NCBI GenBank assembly: GCA_027405735.1
Contig: JAPEHQ010000019.1
Coordinates: 377,001-441,000 of the forward strand
DNA from: Mucor racemosus
Lineage: Eukaryota; Mucoromycota; Mucoromycetes; Mucorales; Mucoraceae
Length of the DNA stretch: 64,000 bases
Direction of reading: 5' to 3'
Shown here: positions 36,359-46,900 of the stretch, piece after piece
Layout: the number at the start of each line of letters is the position of its first letter
How positions within the stretch are numbered: the first letter of the stretch is position 1
The notes under the pieces: model-generated
Told to the model about the DNA's origin: nothing
Database searches by the model: none
What the model saw: the letters and a program-made list of their open reading frames with translations, nothing else
Program-made: the position numbers and the translations under genes

Positions 36359-36463
36359 GCTGTTAGTAATTCATCACGAGAAGTGGATCTAAGCTCATTA
36401 CCTTCATGCGGTCTTTGTAATCACACTTCTGAAGATCTTTATCACTTCGTGACGGGTTGTCCT

Positions 36464-37702
36464 TAATGATCGCAATCGAGCGAGCCCTATGCTTGGGCTC
36501 GCTTGAATTGCGCTTTTTTCAGGGTATTACTTGCTTTGGCTTGCTTGATTAATTTTTTTTAGCAATTTCCTGCTTGGCGCTTGATAAAAACATTGAAAGC
36601 ATGCTTGTATGCTTGCTCGAAATGCTTCAAATTGAAATAGAATTGCTTGCATGTAAACCTGCTTACTTGTCTGCTTTCAATTCAAGTAAGCAAACACGTA
36701 ACGCAGGGCAATTTTATTCAATTTACGCAATTTTAGCTTTAAAAATGACAAAATGCATCACATTTTGAACCAATATCAGACTGAAAGTATATAGTACAAT
36801 GCTTGCACTTGCACTCGGATTTGCTCGCTTGCTTATACGCTCGTGCTCAACTTGCTTGACTTTTTGAAAAATTAGAGAATACTTGATTTATGCTTGCTTG
36901 CTTTCAAAATTGAAAATGCTTGCTGAAACTGCTTGCGCTCGCTTGGGTTTGGTCATTTTGCGAACGCTATGCAGTAAATTACGATGTTATTTACTAAAAT
37001 AAAAAACATATAAAAAATAAAAGCAGTAGAAATACAATTATAATCAGCTAAAGTTTTTATTACAAAAGATTTCTGAAGAGTTAAAATAATTGAAAAGTAT
37101 GAGGGTATTTATAGTGATTTGGAGAACTTGGATACCATCAGACTTGAATGGATGTATATTTAGTAATCTTCCAGTTTTGAGTACATTGTTATTGATTTGA
37201 TATTTTAAGGGGTAAATTGTATAGAGCATTGACCATAAGGGATTGTATGTCAAGTGTGACAATATCGACCTTTTGGGAAATGGTTGTTTTTGTTTATTTC
37301 TGTTATATCTATTTTATGTAACCTTGATTTTTAAGGGGTAGTTTTTATATGCTTGAATCTTATTTATATTGATAGTGCAACTATGATATAGATGAGTAGT
37401 TGACTAAATTGATATCTTTGTTTATTATCATTATTGATTTGGATAGAATCCTGTTTTGATATATATGTCATTTGTGTAATTGATTGCGCCGTGATCAAGG
37501 GTACTATCATCTACACGACATGTATGGTTCAAAAAGGGTATTTCATATTTTTAGCATGCGTTTGTTATTGTGTTCAATTGAAGCGTTTTTTTATTATCGT
37601 TGTTCACATTTCAAGTGGCATCATATTTTATGAGCGACACTTGAAATTTAGGTTGTTTTATTTTTATCAAGCGTTTTTAGTATGTAATTCCACTGCACGC
37701 TA
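36464..37702. mobile_element. hAT-like non-autonomous element inserted in the LINE
   Basis: LINE sequence stops at GTTGTCCTT (36456-36464) and resumes with the same GTTGTCCTT (37703-37711), so the inserted DNA is flanked by an 8-9 bp target duplication; 8 bp is typical of hAT elements. Under that choice the insert starts TAATGATCGCAATCGAG and ends, read backward, TAGCGTGCAGTGGAA, which are weakly similar ends of hAT-like form. The first 500 bp are full of GCTTGC/GCTCGCTTG subterminal motifs in both orientations, such as transposases bind. The rest contains direct repeat R1 copy 2. No transposase frame is present. Confidence 0.6.
36968..37416. repeat. Direct repeat R1, copy 2
   Basis: Homologous to 35254-35694 in the same orientation, 1.7 kb away. 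It lies inside the hAT-like insertion. Its ends are not TG...CA and nothing between the two copies resembles gag or pol, so these are not LTRs of one retroelement. Confidence 0.8.
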
Positions 37703-38083
37703 GTTGTCCTTTCAAATCCAGTTTTTGGTTTGATGTGGTGATACATTTGCGATTAGAAGATGAGCTTCTAGCGGAATATGTAATCTGGTGTGGTCTCACT
37801 GGCTTATGCCAAACTGATGGTGTTCCTCTGGATGATTCCATTTTGGAAGTTCTCGGCTCTGTCTTTTGCACTTTGTGAAAATTCCATTGGCAGTGTATTA
37901 TACATGAAGAATCTTGGGTTCAACCACAGGTCTTCTCTGCATTCCTGCATAATAATAATATAGTCCTTTCTTCTTTCTTAAACAAGGAGGCTTAAAAAAC
38001 CTACCTTATTTACATCATTTTTATATTGATTTTAAAAAAATTCTAATAAAAGACAAAATTTACATACAAAAAAAAAAAAACTG

Positions 38084-38823
38084 TATTTGTGGCGGGTGTT
38101 GTTGTAATTAGCTGTAACTGGTAGTGCTGCAGCCATGAAATAATTTTTAATAATACGCCAGCTGTATCTGCTTTTTTTGTCTACAGTGATGACGCCTAAT
38201 TGTTCTGCAACTGCTTTGATTCTTCTGGACCATTTATTCTTAAACAATCGTTTGTTGTTGCTTAAGGGCGGGTTGAAATGATGCTATGATTTCGCCTCGT
38301 AACGTAACTACAACATCTGTCCACAGTAAGACATTAGAGGTTAGAGTCATCTTTTAGATTATTTAGACAGTCAGGGATCACTATGTTTTGAAAATGAGAT
38401 ACAATAATGTAGTATTAAAAACAACATCTTCTTACCTTCACTATTTAGATATTCTCCATCGATATTTGTTAGAGCTGACATTCTATCTTTAGCGATGGCA
38501 GATTTCCTCACAATCATTGTATCATACTGAGTATAATAAAAATTCTCATGATGAACACATCTACACTGGCATCTCTTTTATCAGTTTCACTAGAGATTCC
38601 TACTATTTTCTCTGTTGTGCAAATGTCTTCCTTATCTCTTTTCTGATAAGCGTCATTTTACCACATTATGAAGTGCTTTAGTTGTAGTCTTGTAGAGGAT
38701 GGCTATGTCTCCATTACCGTTGTCGAATTGTTCCCACCCACTACTATTGGGTAGAGCAACCTTTTAATGCCATGTAATGCAAGATTGGCTTACTGATAGT
38801 GGTGTATTTTGTTGTTATCGTTT
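38084..38823. other. Spacer with a coding-like relic
   Basis: A minus-strand stretch at about 38084-38270 reads KNKWSRRIKAVAEQLGVITV then a short continuation ending at the LINE poly-A. It looks like the edge of an old gene or transposon cut by the LINE. I do not recognise it. Nothing else is visible. Confidence 0.3.
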
Positions 38824-40070
38824 ATGATGGCTCAATTTAGGCAAGAGATTGATACGATGGAAGTGGACCATGTGGCAATAATACGAAAGGCAACAGTACA
38901 AAAATCAGAAAAAGGGAAGAAAGTGCAAAGAAAAAAATGAGATCAAAAAGAAAAGAAAGGTGGCATTACAGAGATTACACACCAGAGCAAATTCAAGGGT
39001 TGGTAGATTTAGCAATTTTCTGCGGCGTCTCAGTAAGAAAGGCAGCAACTATGACAGGTACCGTTATAAGAACTGTACAAAGGTATATTCGTTAATACAG
39101 GGTCCAGCAGGATCCTAGATGGCTTCCAGGTAAGAATATGGGTCATCATGGAGGTAATAGCCGAAAGCTTAAAGAAAAACACACTAAATTTCTAATGGGA
39201 TTTTTCGACAACAATGCATCAGTTGTATTGTGAAAAGTATGCGATGTACTTTCTGTTGAATTTTCAACATTTTCCATCGCACCATCGGTATATCCAACAT
39301 CCGCAAATATATGGTCAATCATTACAGCTTAACATTGGAAAAGCTCAACAAGCTTTTGGCAAAAAGAAATTCTCCAAGAACTATCGAGCAAATCAATGAA
39401 TGGAAGGCTAATCCAGAAATGGATTATACCACCAACTGCGTGTTTGTCGACGAAGCTGGATTCAACATGCACCTCCGAAGAAACTTTGGAAGATCAAACA
39501 GAGGAATTCCTACCAAACAGGTTGCCCCATCAAACAGAGGAATTTTGACCTCCATTATTGATGTTATATACGAACATGGGGTAATTAGTTTGATTTTAAG
39601 AAAGCTCAAGCCTGTCACTAAAAGTGCTGCCTCAGGTGAAAAAGAAGAAAAAGAAATGATAATTCTGCAAAAGAAAATGTTGAGGAGGTCAACAAAAGGG
39701 TGGACACTAGAGAGATTTGCTTCTGTGAATTTCTTGATGGAGTTATGACATGCGGAAGATATATTGTCATGGACAATGCAACAGTTCACAAAACGGACAA
39801 AGTGCAAGATTGCATCAAAGATCGAGGCTATAAAGCTGCATATTTGCCACCATATTCTTCGTTTTGAATCTAATTGAAGGGTTTTGGGGCAAGGTTAAAG
39901 CTGGTGTAAGAAGAGATCGCCTAACAATCAAAGATAATCTTAGCAACAGAATTACTGAAACAGCTAAAAAGGCGACATAATCTGGCTATCAAGGATATAT
40001 CAGACACTCTGTTTCGTTTTTCAATAGATGCTTAGCTGGTGAGATAAACCTTTGGTTTACGAATCAATAA
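38824..40070 (+). pseudogene. IS630/Tc1-superfamily DDE transposase pseudogene
   Basis: The sequence reads across at least three frames with stops. The N-terminal HTH part at about 38940-39090 has EQIQGLVDLAIFCGVSVRKA and ends at a TAA. The catalytic part at about 39311-40030 has CVFVDEAGFNMH (first Asp), VMDNATVHK (second Asp) and GFWGKVKAGVRRD in place of the usual E-x-W-x-K Glu region. The LPPYSS motif is present but followed by stops. Such elements are common in Mucorales. The gene is clearly inactive: a frameshift at about 38937, nonsense codons, and a frame change before the second Asp. No terminal repeats were found. Confidence 0.75.
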
Positions 40071-40363
40071 AACCTTACTATCATTCCATGCGCAAATTTA
40101 TTCGAAAACCACCGTATCCTACTAATAATTTACAAATGAGAGCACTACTCTTACTTCATCCAGTGATCATTAAATTATAATAACAGAATGACACCTATAA
40201 GCATACTATTTATCTTTATTATTTTTCAAAAAAATCCAACGCATTGAGAGGTTGGCATCATCTAAATTACTCATTATTCAAAGATAAAACCATTCCCATA
40301 CCCGGATTGAAATAAAAAAGACATTTACTTTATAAAAAATTTTTTTAAAAAAAATGATACAAA

Positions 40364-42433
40364 TTAAACTAAAGAATTTCGAGCAGGATCCCAATAGAGA
40401 GGAACTGTTTCATTCAACTTTTGAGCCAAATGGTCTGCCATTTGTATAATTGTACTTATATTTTCATCGGGACTAGCCAAAAAGTCTCGCAAAGACCAAC
40501 TGGGAGCCTGACCAATCTTCAAATCCAAATTCTCTGCAAAGCGATCAACCCAAGCTTCCTTGTACATGGAAACCTTGAACAATGTACGGTGTGGTTCAAA
40601 CAAAGATAAATCTACAGGTAATTCAAGATCGGTACGTTCAACACGATTCATATCCCAAATCTCATCTTGACATACTTCAATAATATAACCTTTATAACTA
40701 TACTGCCACTTGGTCTTTTGAGTAACCAATTCAGGAGTATAATCACTTGAAGTAATCATAACAAGACGATTACTACTGCTTACTCGAAGTCCATGAGAAA
40801 ACTTTTCGTGTGGTGAATTTACATCATCATTAGGAAGTCGGCGAGCGTACTGCAACTTGAGATCCCAGGAGTAATGACTTTCAACATCCATTGTACTAAT
40901 GTCGACCAAATCGGTACAATCCGTTATAGTGCTCCATAATCTTGGTTGACCACTATCTGTAAAAGAAATCTGCATAATCGTGTTCCACTTTTCACCTCTT
41001 TCAGGATCCTTATAGCCGGGTGTACGAGGAGGAGCTGCAAACGGATACTGTTCAGCCTTGATTGCAAAAGAAGTTCGAGGATTGTCTGAAAACATTACAA
41101 CGTCTGGATCAGTAGATAGAAATTCAAGCAATCCATTTAAGCCTTGAAATGTCTTGCTGATACAAGGGGCTAATTCGGAGCGAAATTGAGCTTTATTAAA
41201 CAATTTATCACTAACATATTCAAGAGATAAAAAGCCTGTTTTCTTTTTTGGGTAATCAACTAGACAAATTTGTCCAAAACGGATTTTCATACGAATAACA
41301 TAATCATTCAAACGAATACTCTCTAAACCTTCGGCAAGTCTTTGTTCAATATTGGCTTTGTTTCGTTCATTCAAGGTTTTCATTGCCTCAGATAGCTGTT
41401 CTACAGGCTGTTCATCATTAAATTCAATTAAATTCAAATTTGGAATTGAACCAAGGACACCAGTTTTAACGGAATCAAGCATACGATGGTCCTGAATCGC
41501 AATTTTTTCACCCTGGGGATCTTTATATTCATATGTGACAAAACCACTCGGCAAACTACGGTATGTAAGGAGAGATGGCGTTGTAGGCTGTTTCATTAAT
41601 CTTAATTTCAGGGCGCCATGCTTGGGCAGCTTACGTGAGCAACGTAAATACCAATTTCGAATACGGATAGAGGCTTGCTTAATTGATTCTTCATTGTCAG
41701 TTGCAAGACGAATCAAATTACCTTGCTCTTCATACCAGAGATAAGTTTTACAATCAGCTCGGATTTGATTAAAGTATGAATCACTTTCACCAGAAAAACG
41801 CAACAGTGGTAATGAGCTGTCAGGTAATGGGAATACAGCATTATAATTTTGAGCGACAGCTGGTAAACCTTGATATCTTTTTTCTTCGTCAATTCTTGCT
41901 TGTCTACGTTCTGCACGTCGTCTTTCTTTATCTTTCAATTCACGGTCTGGTTTTTCCCATTTCCTTGTTTTGCGTTGTAAGCGTGTATCATTTTCAAAAA
42001 GTTTTTGTACAATACCATCAAGGTAACGCTTAGTTTTAGCAATAGCTTCTTCGTCACCCCAAATATCGACTTGATTATAACTTTCATTGTATTCGATAAA
42101 GGAGCCTGTGTGTTGTTGAATGATATTTGTGCGTGATCTGTTACGAGCACCAAGGACATCCTTAGGATTTACGTGTGTTGGTAAAACCCAATGGTCATCT
42201 GCGTTACGGTGGCCTGTGCCAGATGTTACTGTAGTGTCAGTAAATGCTCGTGATGGTCTTGGTGGATTATTTGATTGTGCTTCAAACGAGTCGTCAATGT
42301 CAACAAGTGGTAATCTTACATTAGAGGAAGCAATATCAGGATTATTGATAGAATGGTCTCTCCAGTTATTGTTCTCATCATCAGATGATCCATCATCGTC
42401 GAGATTATATGGAACTTCGGGTTCAATAGACAT
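40364..42433 (-). CDS. Conserved fungal protein of unknown function with KH-like N-terminal part
   Basis: A single exon of 689 residues from the ATG of MSIEPEVPYNLDDDGSSDDE. An upstream in-frame ATG (42487) would add 18 hydrophobic residues; the inner ATG before an acidic segment looks more natural. Residues about 80-150 (FIEYNESYNQVDIWGDEEAI) resemble a KH-type RNA-binding fold followed by a charged helix. A long mixed domain follows (IRMKIRFGQICLVDYPKKKT; WSLRDFLASPDENISTI) of a type I associate with fungal proteins annotated only as DUF-containing. No enzyme motif is visible. The family is uncertain; an RNA-related role is inference from the KH-like segment. Confidence 0.65.
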   Translation of the reverse strand: MSIEPEVPYNLDDDGSSDDENNNWRDHSINNPDIASSNVRLPLVDIDDSFEAQSNNPPRPSRAFTDTTVTSGTGHRNADDHWVLPTHVNPKDVLGARNRSRTNIIQQHTGSFIEYNESYNQVDIWGDEEAIAKTKRYLDGIVQKLFENDTRLQRKTRKWEKPDRELKDKERRRAERRQARIDEEKRYQGLPAVAQNYNAVFPLPDSSLPLLRFSGESDSYFNQIRADCKTYLWYEEQGNLIRLATDNEESIKQASIRIRNWYLRCSRKLPKHGALKLRLMKQPTTPSLLTYRSLPSGFVTYEYKDPQGEKIAIQDHRMLDSVKTGVLGSIPNLNLIEFNDEQPVEQLSEAMKTLNERNKANIEQRLAEGLESIRLNDYVIRMKIRFGQICLVDYPKKKTGFLSLEYVSDKLFNKAQFRSELAPCISKTFQGLNGLLEFLSTDPDVVMFSDNPRTSFAIKAEQYPFAAPPRTPGYKDPERGEKWNTIMQISFTDSGQPRLWSTITDCTDLVDISTMDVESHYSWDLKLQYARRLPNDDVNSPHEKFSHGLRVSSSNRLVMITSSDYTPELVTQKTKWQYSYKGYIIEVCQDEIWDMNRVERTDLELPVDLSLFEPHRTLFKVSMYKEAWVDRFAENLDLKIGQAPSWSLRDFLASPDENISTIIQMADHLAQKLNETVPLYWDPARNSLV

Positions 42434-43167
42434 TTGATAGAAAAAGTTATTCAAAGCAAAAGAAAAGGGGCATGAAAAGATATTCATTTCCAGATGATTT
42501 ATTATCCCTCTTTGCTTTCCAATTTTAGCTCAACATGATAGATTGTTATATTAAAACTCTTAGCCGTGCACAGTGCGCTGGATAAGACAACCAAAACATA
42601 ATCAAATCACGAATTTGAGAAGCATTGTGAGATGATATAATGTGCCTTGAAATAAATCGAGCAAATCACTTGAAATGATCATAATTTCAATTTGGCTTTG
42701 ATAAAGTTCAAAATACGAAATACTGGAATAAAAAATATGATAATATAAAGTATGTTCTGGCGATCGTCTTACGCCATAGTATCAGTATTTTTTTCTTATA
42801 TTCTAGGTCTTGAAGAAAGCCTAAAACTGAAGCAATATAATATATTTTTACATTTCATTGTTTAATGTCCTCCTTGCAGGATGAATAATATAATAAAAAC
42901 TACTCCATTATGCAATGTCATTTCAGGTTGTATATGGTGCCAGTGAATTATTGCTTCTAGTCTGTTGGAAGCATACTTCTGTAAAATAATCATTAATGTC
43001 AATTACAAAAATGATGCTTGTTGGAACAACAACTCATTGTACAACATATACAGAATGCTTCTAGTCACGATTTTTGGGGCTTAGCGTGGTGCTTTGAGAG
43101 CATTTCATTAATTCAGACAACATTGAACAACGCGTTATCTTTTCTCATTTAATTTCGAAAGGTTTAA
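42434..43167. other. Divergent promoter region
   Basis: A 734-bp gap between head-to-head genes (the conserved unknown protein and ALADIN). No further gene or repeat is visible. Confidence 0.4.
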
Positions 43168-44934
43168 ATGAATCACTCAAATACATTATCAGAAGAAAAC
43201 TTTGGAACAGTTGCAGAGTGCAATGGTGCTTTAGGTAAACTAAAACTCAACATAAACAAGTTCCATAAACTCATGTTTAATTTTAGTTCACATTGATAAT
43301 GAAAATAACCATGCTATGCGAGAGCTTTTAGACAATAACGTAATTTGTATACAAATAGAATTACAAAAATATTATTAATCAGTTGAAATAGGCACCCTTA
43401 TACCCCTCAATTAAATATGAAAACTTAACACCATCTCAAGCTGATTTTACTAGTGTTCCACCAGTTAAAGCAAGCTTCTATGCATCATTCTGTCAAGATA
43501 TAAAAAGTAAACTTGGAAAGCAAATAGAAGAAAAGTAATGTAGATTTATGTATATATATGTATATACACATATTTTAACAATCATGACAAAATAGACGTC
43601 CAGCTATTGAGGCTACGCCTGTTTATAAACAAGGCAAGCAATTTTACGATTACATTTACAACAGATATTTGAAGTCTCCTGATACACTATTACAACATGA
43701 CATTTTTCAAGCAAAGAAAGAAGCAGGTCTCTTTAAATGTATCGCCTGGCATCCACACCAAGAAATTTTAGCTGTTGCTCATGAAGATGATCAAGTTTAT
43801 ATTTACGAAAAGAAGGATGCTGCATGGACTTGTTTAGTTTTATCACACTCGAAAATGGAACAAATCACTAGTTTAGAATGGAAATCAAAAGCTTCAGGCA
43901 CTTTAGCTATTGCATGTAAAGACGGTGTTTGTGTTTGGACATTGGAAAAGACAGCCGCCGAAAAGCAACCCAGATATCATCCTTCTGCCTCAATGAGATA
44001 TTTAACACATCCTGGACAAGAATACATTAGTTCTTTGGCTTGGGATCCTACACCTGGAAGTCATTTATTAGCTGCTGTCTCAGCTGTTTCCAGCACGCTT
44101 GTTATTCATGATCTGTTGTTAAATAGAACCATCCCTTTAAAGAGATATGGTAGTGGTAATATTCTTTTACGTTGGAGTCCAAATGGTGAATGGTTATTCG
44201 AAGGAGGATCGTAAGTTGCTTTACACTTGTGAAAATATAGAAATCTAACTATCGTGTATAGCGCTGGCACTTCTCGTATGTGGGACACTAGAAATTGGAC
44301 ATCTAAACAAATCAAAAATCCTCCCGGTTTATGGATCCAAGCTGCGTGCTGGTCACCAGATAACCGAACATTGTTATACTCAATGTGTGGTAAAAGTGAT
44401 ATTCATGCATTGTTTTTATCTGGTGACATGGTAAAATCAGACCTTATTGATGTAAAGCTGTGTTCATCATCTTTGGCAACATTAACAACAGAATCTGGTG
44501 TCAAGACAGAGGTTGGTGGTGTAATTCGTGATATGTCTATTGATAAAAGAAACGGCCAAAGATTAGCTATTGTGTTTGAGGATTCGAATTTGATAGCTTT
44601 ATATACTGTTAAACAAGTATCTCCTCTCAATTTGATTGAAGAGCATATGCTATTGGAAATGTAAAGTATTTAAAAAAAGTCGTAGCTTTCATTTAAAATA
44701 TTAACTCTCACCTTTATTTCCAGTGGCTATATCCGTGGTTCTACTATAAGTTCTGATGAAAATGGCACATTACGAGTATCAGCATTAAACAGGAATATTA
44801 AACCTTTAAATCTGTCATTCTCTTCTACCTTTAAAGATGGTGCACTATTAGCTATAACTTGGGATACTGGTTTAATAACATTTGTTCCACATATATTTTT
44901 GACGGATGAAGCAATCAGAAAACGTTTTATGTGA
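43168..44934 (+). CDS. AAAS: Nucleoporin ALADIN (WD40)
   Basis: Six exons, 43168-43234, 43287-43339, 43392-43534, 43596-44210, 44262-44660 and 44724-44934, join in phase to 495 residues (human ALADIN 546). The N-terminal part contains VHIDNENNHAMRELLD and NAPLYPSIKYE. A seven-blade WD40 propeller follows: FKCIAWHPHQEILAVAHEDD, ISSLAWDPTPGSHLLAAVSA, LLRWSPNGEWLFEGGS, IQAACWSPDNRTLLYSMCGK, LAITWDTGLITFVPHIFLTD. ALADIN sits on the cytoplasmic ring of the nuclear pore, anchored by Ndc1, and in animals also acts at the spindle. Introns 3-5 fall inside conserved blades, with frame restored each time. The RED gene starts only 84 bp downstream on the same strand. Confidence 0.88.
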
Positions 44935-45018
44935 TTGTTTAAAATATTGAACTCGCGAATAAAATAAATAAAATAAACCTACTTTTTGATATTGTGTTTT
45001 TTAATCATAATTTGTAAT

Positions 45019-46858
45019 ATGAGTGAAGGGTAAATTGTCTTTATAACCTGATTGGAATATAGGCATTAATTCAATTTAAAATAGATTAAGCCAAGATGAT
45101 TTCAGAAAGTTATTAGCGACTCCACGTCGACCTAATGATGATAATAATAATAATACACAGTTCAAAGCACCTGCTTCCAAAACACCGTAAAGAAGCTTGT
45201 TAATATTATACATCAATACAAAACTAATCAATACATTTTTTAGAAAAAATGCAGGCGCTATCTTTGCTCAACCTCGTTCTATGAGGAAAAAAAACTTTAA
45301 AAAAAGTTTTAATAAAGACGATGAAGGCCAACAAAGCGATGAAGAACAAGAGAAATCAAAATATCGTGATAGAGCTGCTGAAAGACGCAAACAAGATGAT
45401 TCTATGGCTTCTGAAGACCAGCTAACAACAGAAGAGCTTTTACAACGAACGCAAATAGAAGCTGGCGAAGAATTAGATGCCAAACAACTCTATGAACAGT
45501 CTAAATATTTAGGTGGTGATGTGAATCACACTCATCTCGTCAAAGGTCTTGACTTTGCGCTATTGAAAAAAGTAAGAACAGATATCAATAAGAAGCACCA
45601 GAAAAAGGCTGATAAGCAAGACGATGAATACGCAGAAGAAGAAGAGGAAGAAGAGGAAGAAGAAGAAGAAGGAAAGCAAGGGAAACAGCATACACAAAAA
45701 ATGGATATTGACGATGATTTGGATCAAGTATTGGAAAAATTTGAACGTGGGGAAAATATTACAGATGACCCTACAACAACTGGAGATGATTCTTCTGTAA
45801 ATAACAAACCAAAATTTCATACATTAATGGCCAAAAATATTTTTGAGCATATCCAACAACAAGCAAACCCAGAAGAGCAACATCGCGTTGAATTGTTCGA
45901 ACCTGGGAGAATGGCGTTTGTATTCGAATTAGCGGATGAAGTAGGCCATTATTCAGATGCTTTTGCAATTCCTACTGCAATGATCAGAAGTAAAACAGAT
46001 ATTGCTTCCAAGTTATCGAAAACAGGTTGGTCAGAAGAATCTCAGGCAGAGTCAAGTTTGGTGATAGAGAAAATCTCTCAAGTTATGGATCGAGTTCGAC
46101 ACGGTGCTCATGTAGAAAGTGCTAAAAAGCCAGATGTGTCGGCCAAAATAGTAAATGAGCCAGTAGCTATGACAGATGATGGATTTATGGGTGATATTTT
46201 TGCTGATGTTGGTCGTGATTATGAGTTAGATGAAAGCATAGCAACAGCAACCATCGATGAAACGAAGGGTAGTTACTTTAAAGGCCTTGTAGATGAAAAT
46301 GAAGAAAATGAAGATCAAGAAATGACAGAAGCAAGTAATGTCGCCGTCAATGCATTGCTATCGCAAGCGACAGGTAGTAATGTAAATACTAAAGAAGAAG
46401 AAATGGAAAACAAACAAGATACCTCAAATAAACGAAAATACGATCATATTGAAATGGACGCCGATGCAGCTGATATTGACATGTTTGGATTAAGTTCATC
46501 TGCTTTACCAACATCGTTTGAAGAACATACAACAGCATATCAATCTGATGACGATGATGACGTTGATACAAATCAAACAGAAAAATCAGCTACTCAAATG
46601 ATGGATCAAGGAACAAATCGAAATAAGAAAGCTCAATTAACAAGATGGGATTTTGATACAGAAGATGAATGGCAAAATTATAAAGATAACATTGAAATTC
46701 ACCCTAAAAGTGCGTTTCAATATGGTGTTAAATTGGGTGATGGTCGTAAGCGCAATAGAGAAAGGAAAGGAATGAATGATAAACAGCGATTGGATCGAGA
46801 TTATCAGCAAGTAAAAAATATCATGTCCAAAAAATATGGCAAATCTTTAGATTCTTAA
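45019..46858 (+). CDS. IK: RED/IK spliceosomal B-complex protein
   Basis: Three exons, 45019-45029 (an 11-base first exon), 45085-45186 and 45244-46858, give 575 residues. The N-terminus reads SQDDFRKLLATPRRP, the start typical of RED. The conserved RED core follows: KYRDRAAERRKQDD, YLGGDVNHTHLVKGLDFALL, KVRTDINKK, LFEPGRMAFVFELADE. The centre has a long Glu tract (about 45638-45675). The C-terminus keeps WDFDTEDEWQNYKDNIEIHP and FQYGVKLGDGRK followed by a basic region. RED with Smu1 is needed for activation of the spliceosomal B complex, which fits an intron-rich genome. The model depends on the tiny first exon, but the phase and the LLATPRRP motif support it. Its stop lies 42 bp from the stop of the convergent kinase gene. 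Confidence 0.85.
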
Positions 46859-46900
46859 AATGTGTATATATATATTTACAAAAATAAAAAACTATCAGGA

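Larger units (their letters stand above)
36361..38083 (+). mobile_element. 5'-truncated LINE fragment split by a later insertion
   Basis: The LINE sequence is in two pieces, about 36361-36463 and 37703-38083. Together they match the 3' end of the LINE at 59037-60331. The first piece carries the zinc-binding reverse-transcriptase-associated motif (TTCATGCGGTCTTTGTAA region, encoding a CGLC...LYHF type sequence). The second carries the C-terminal coding end and the 3' UTR with a CTAATAAAAGAC motif and terminal poly-A at about 38070-38083. A 1239-bp element interrupts it. The coding frame is decayed. This LINE piece is far from the cluster at 52-61 kb. Confidence 0.8.

Noticed and set aside
35254..37416. 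Two direct ~440-bp repeats as LTRs of a retrotransposon
   Set aside because: The second copy lies within a separately bounded insertion inside a LINE; the interior has no gag/pol, primer-binding site or polypurine tract, and the ends are not TG...CA.
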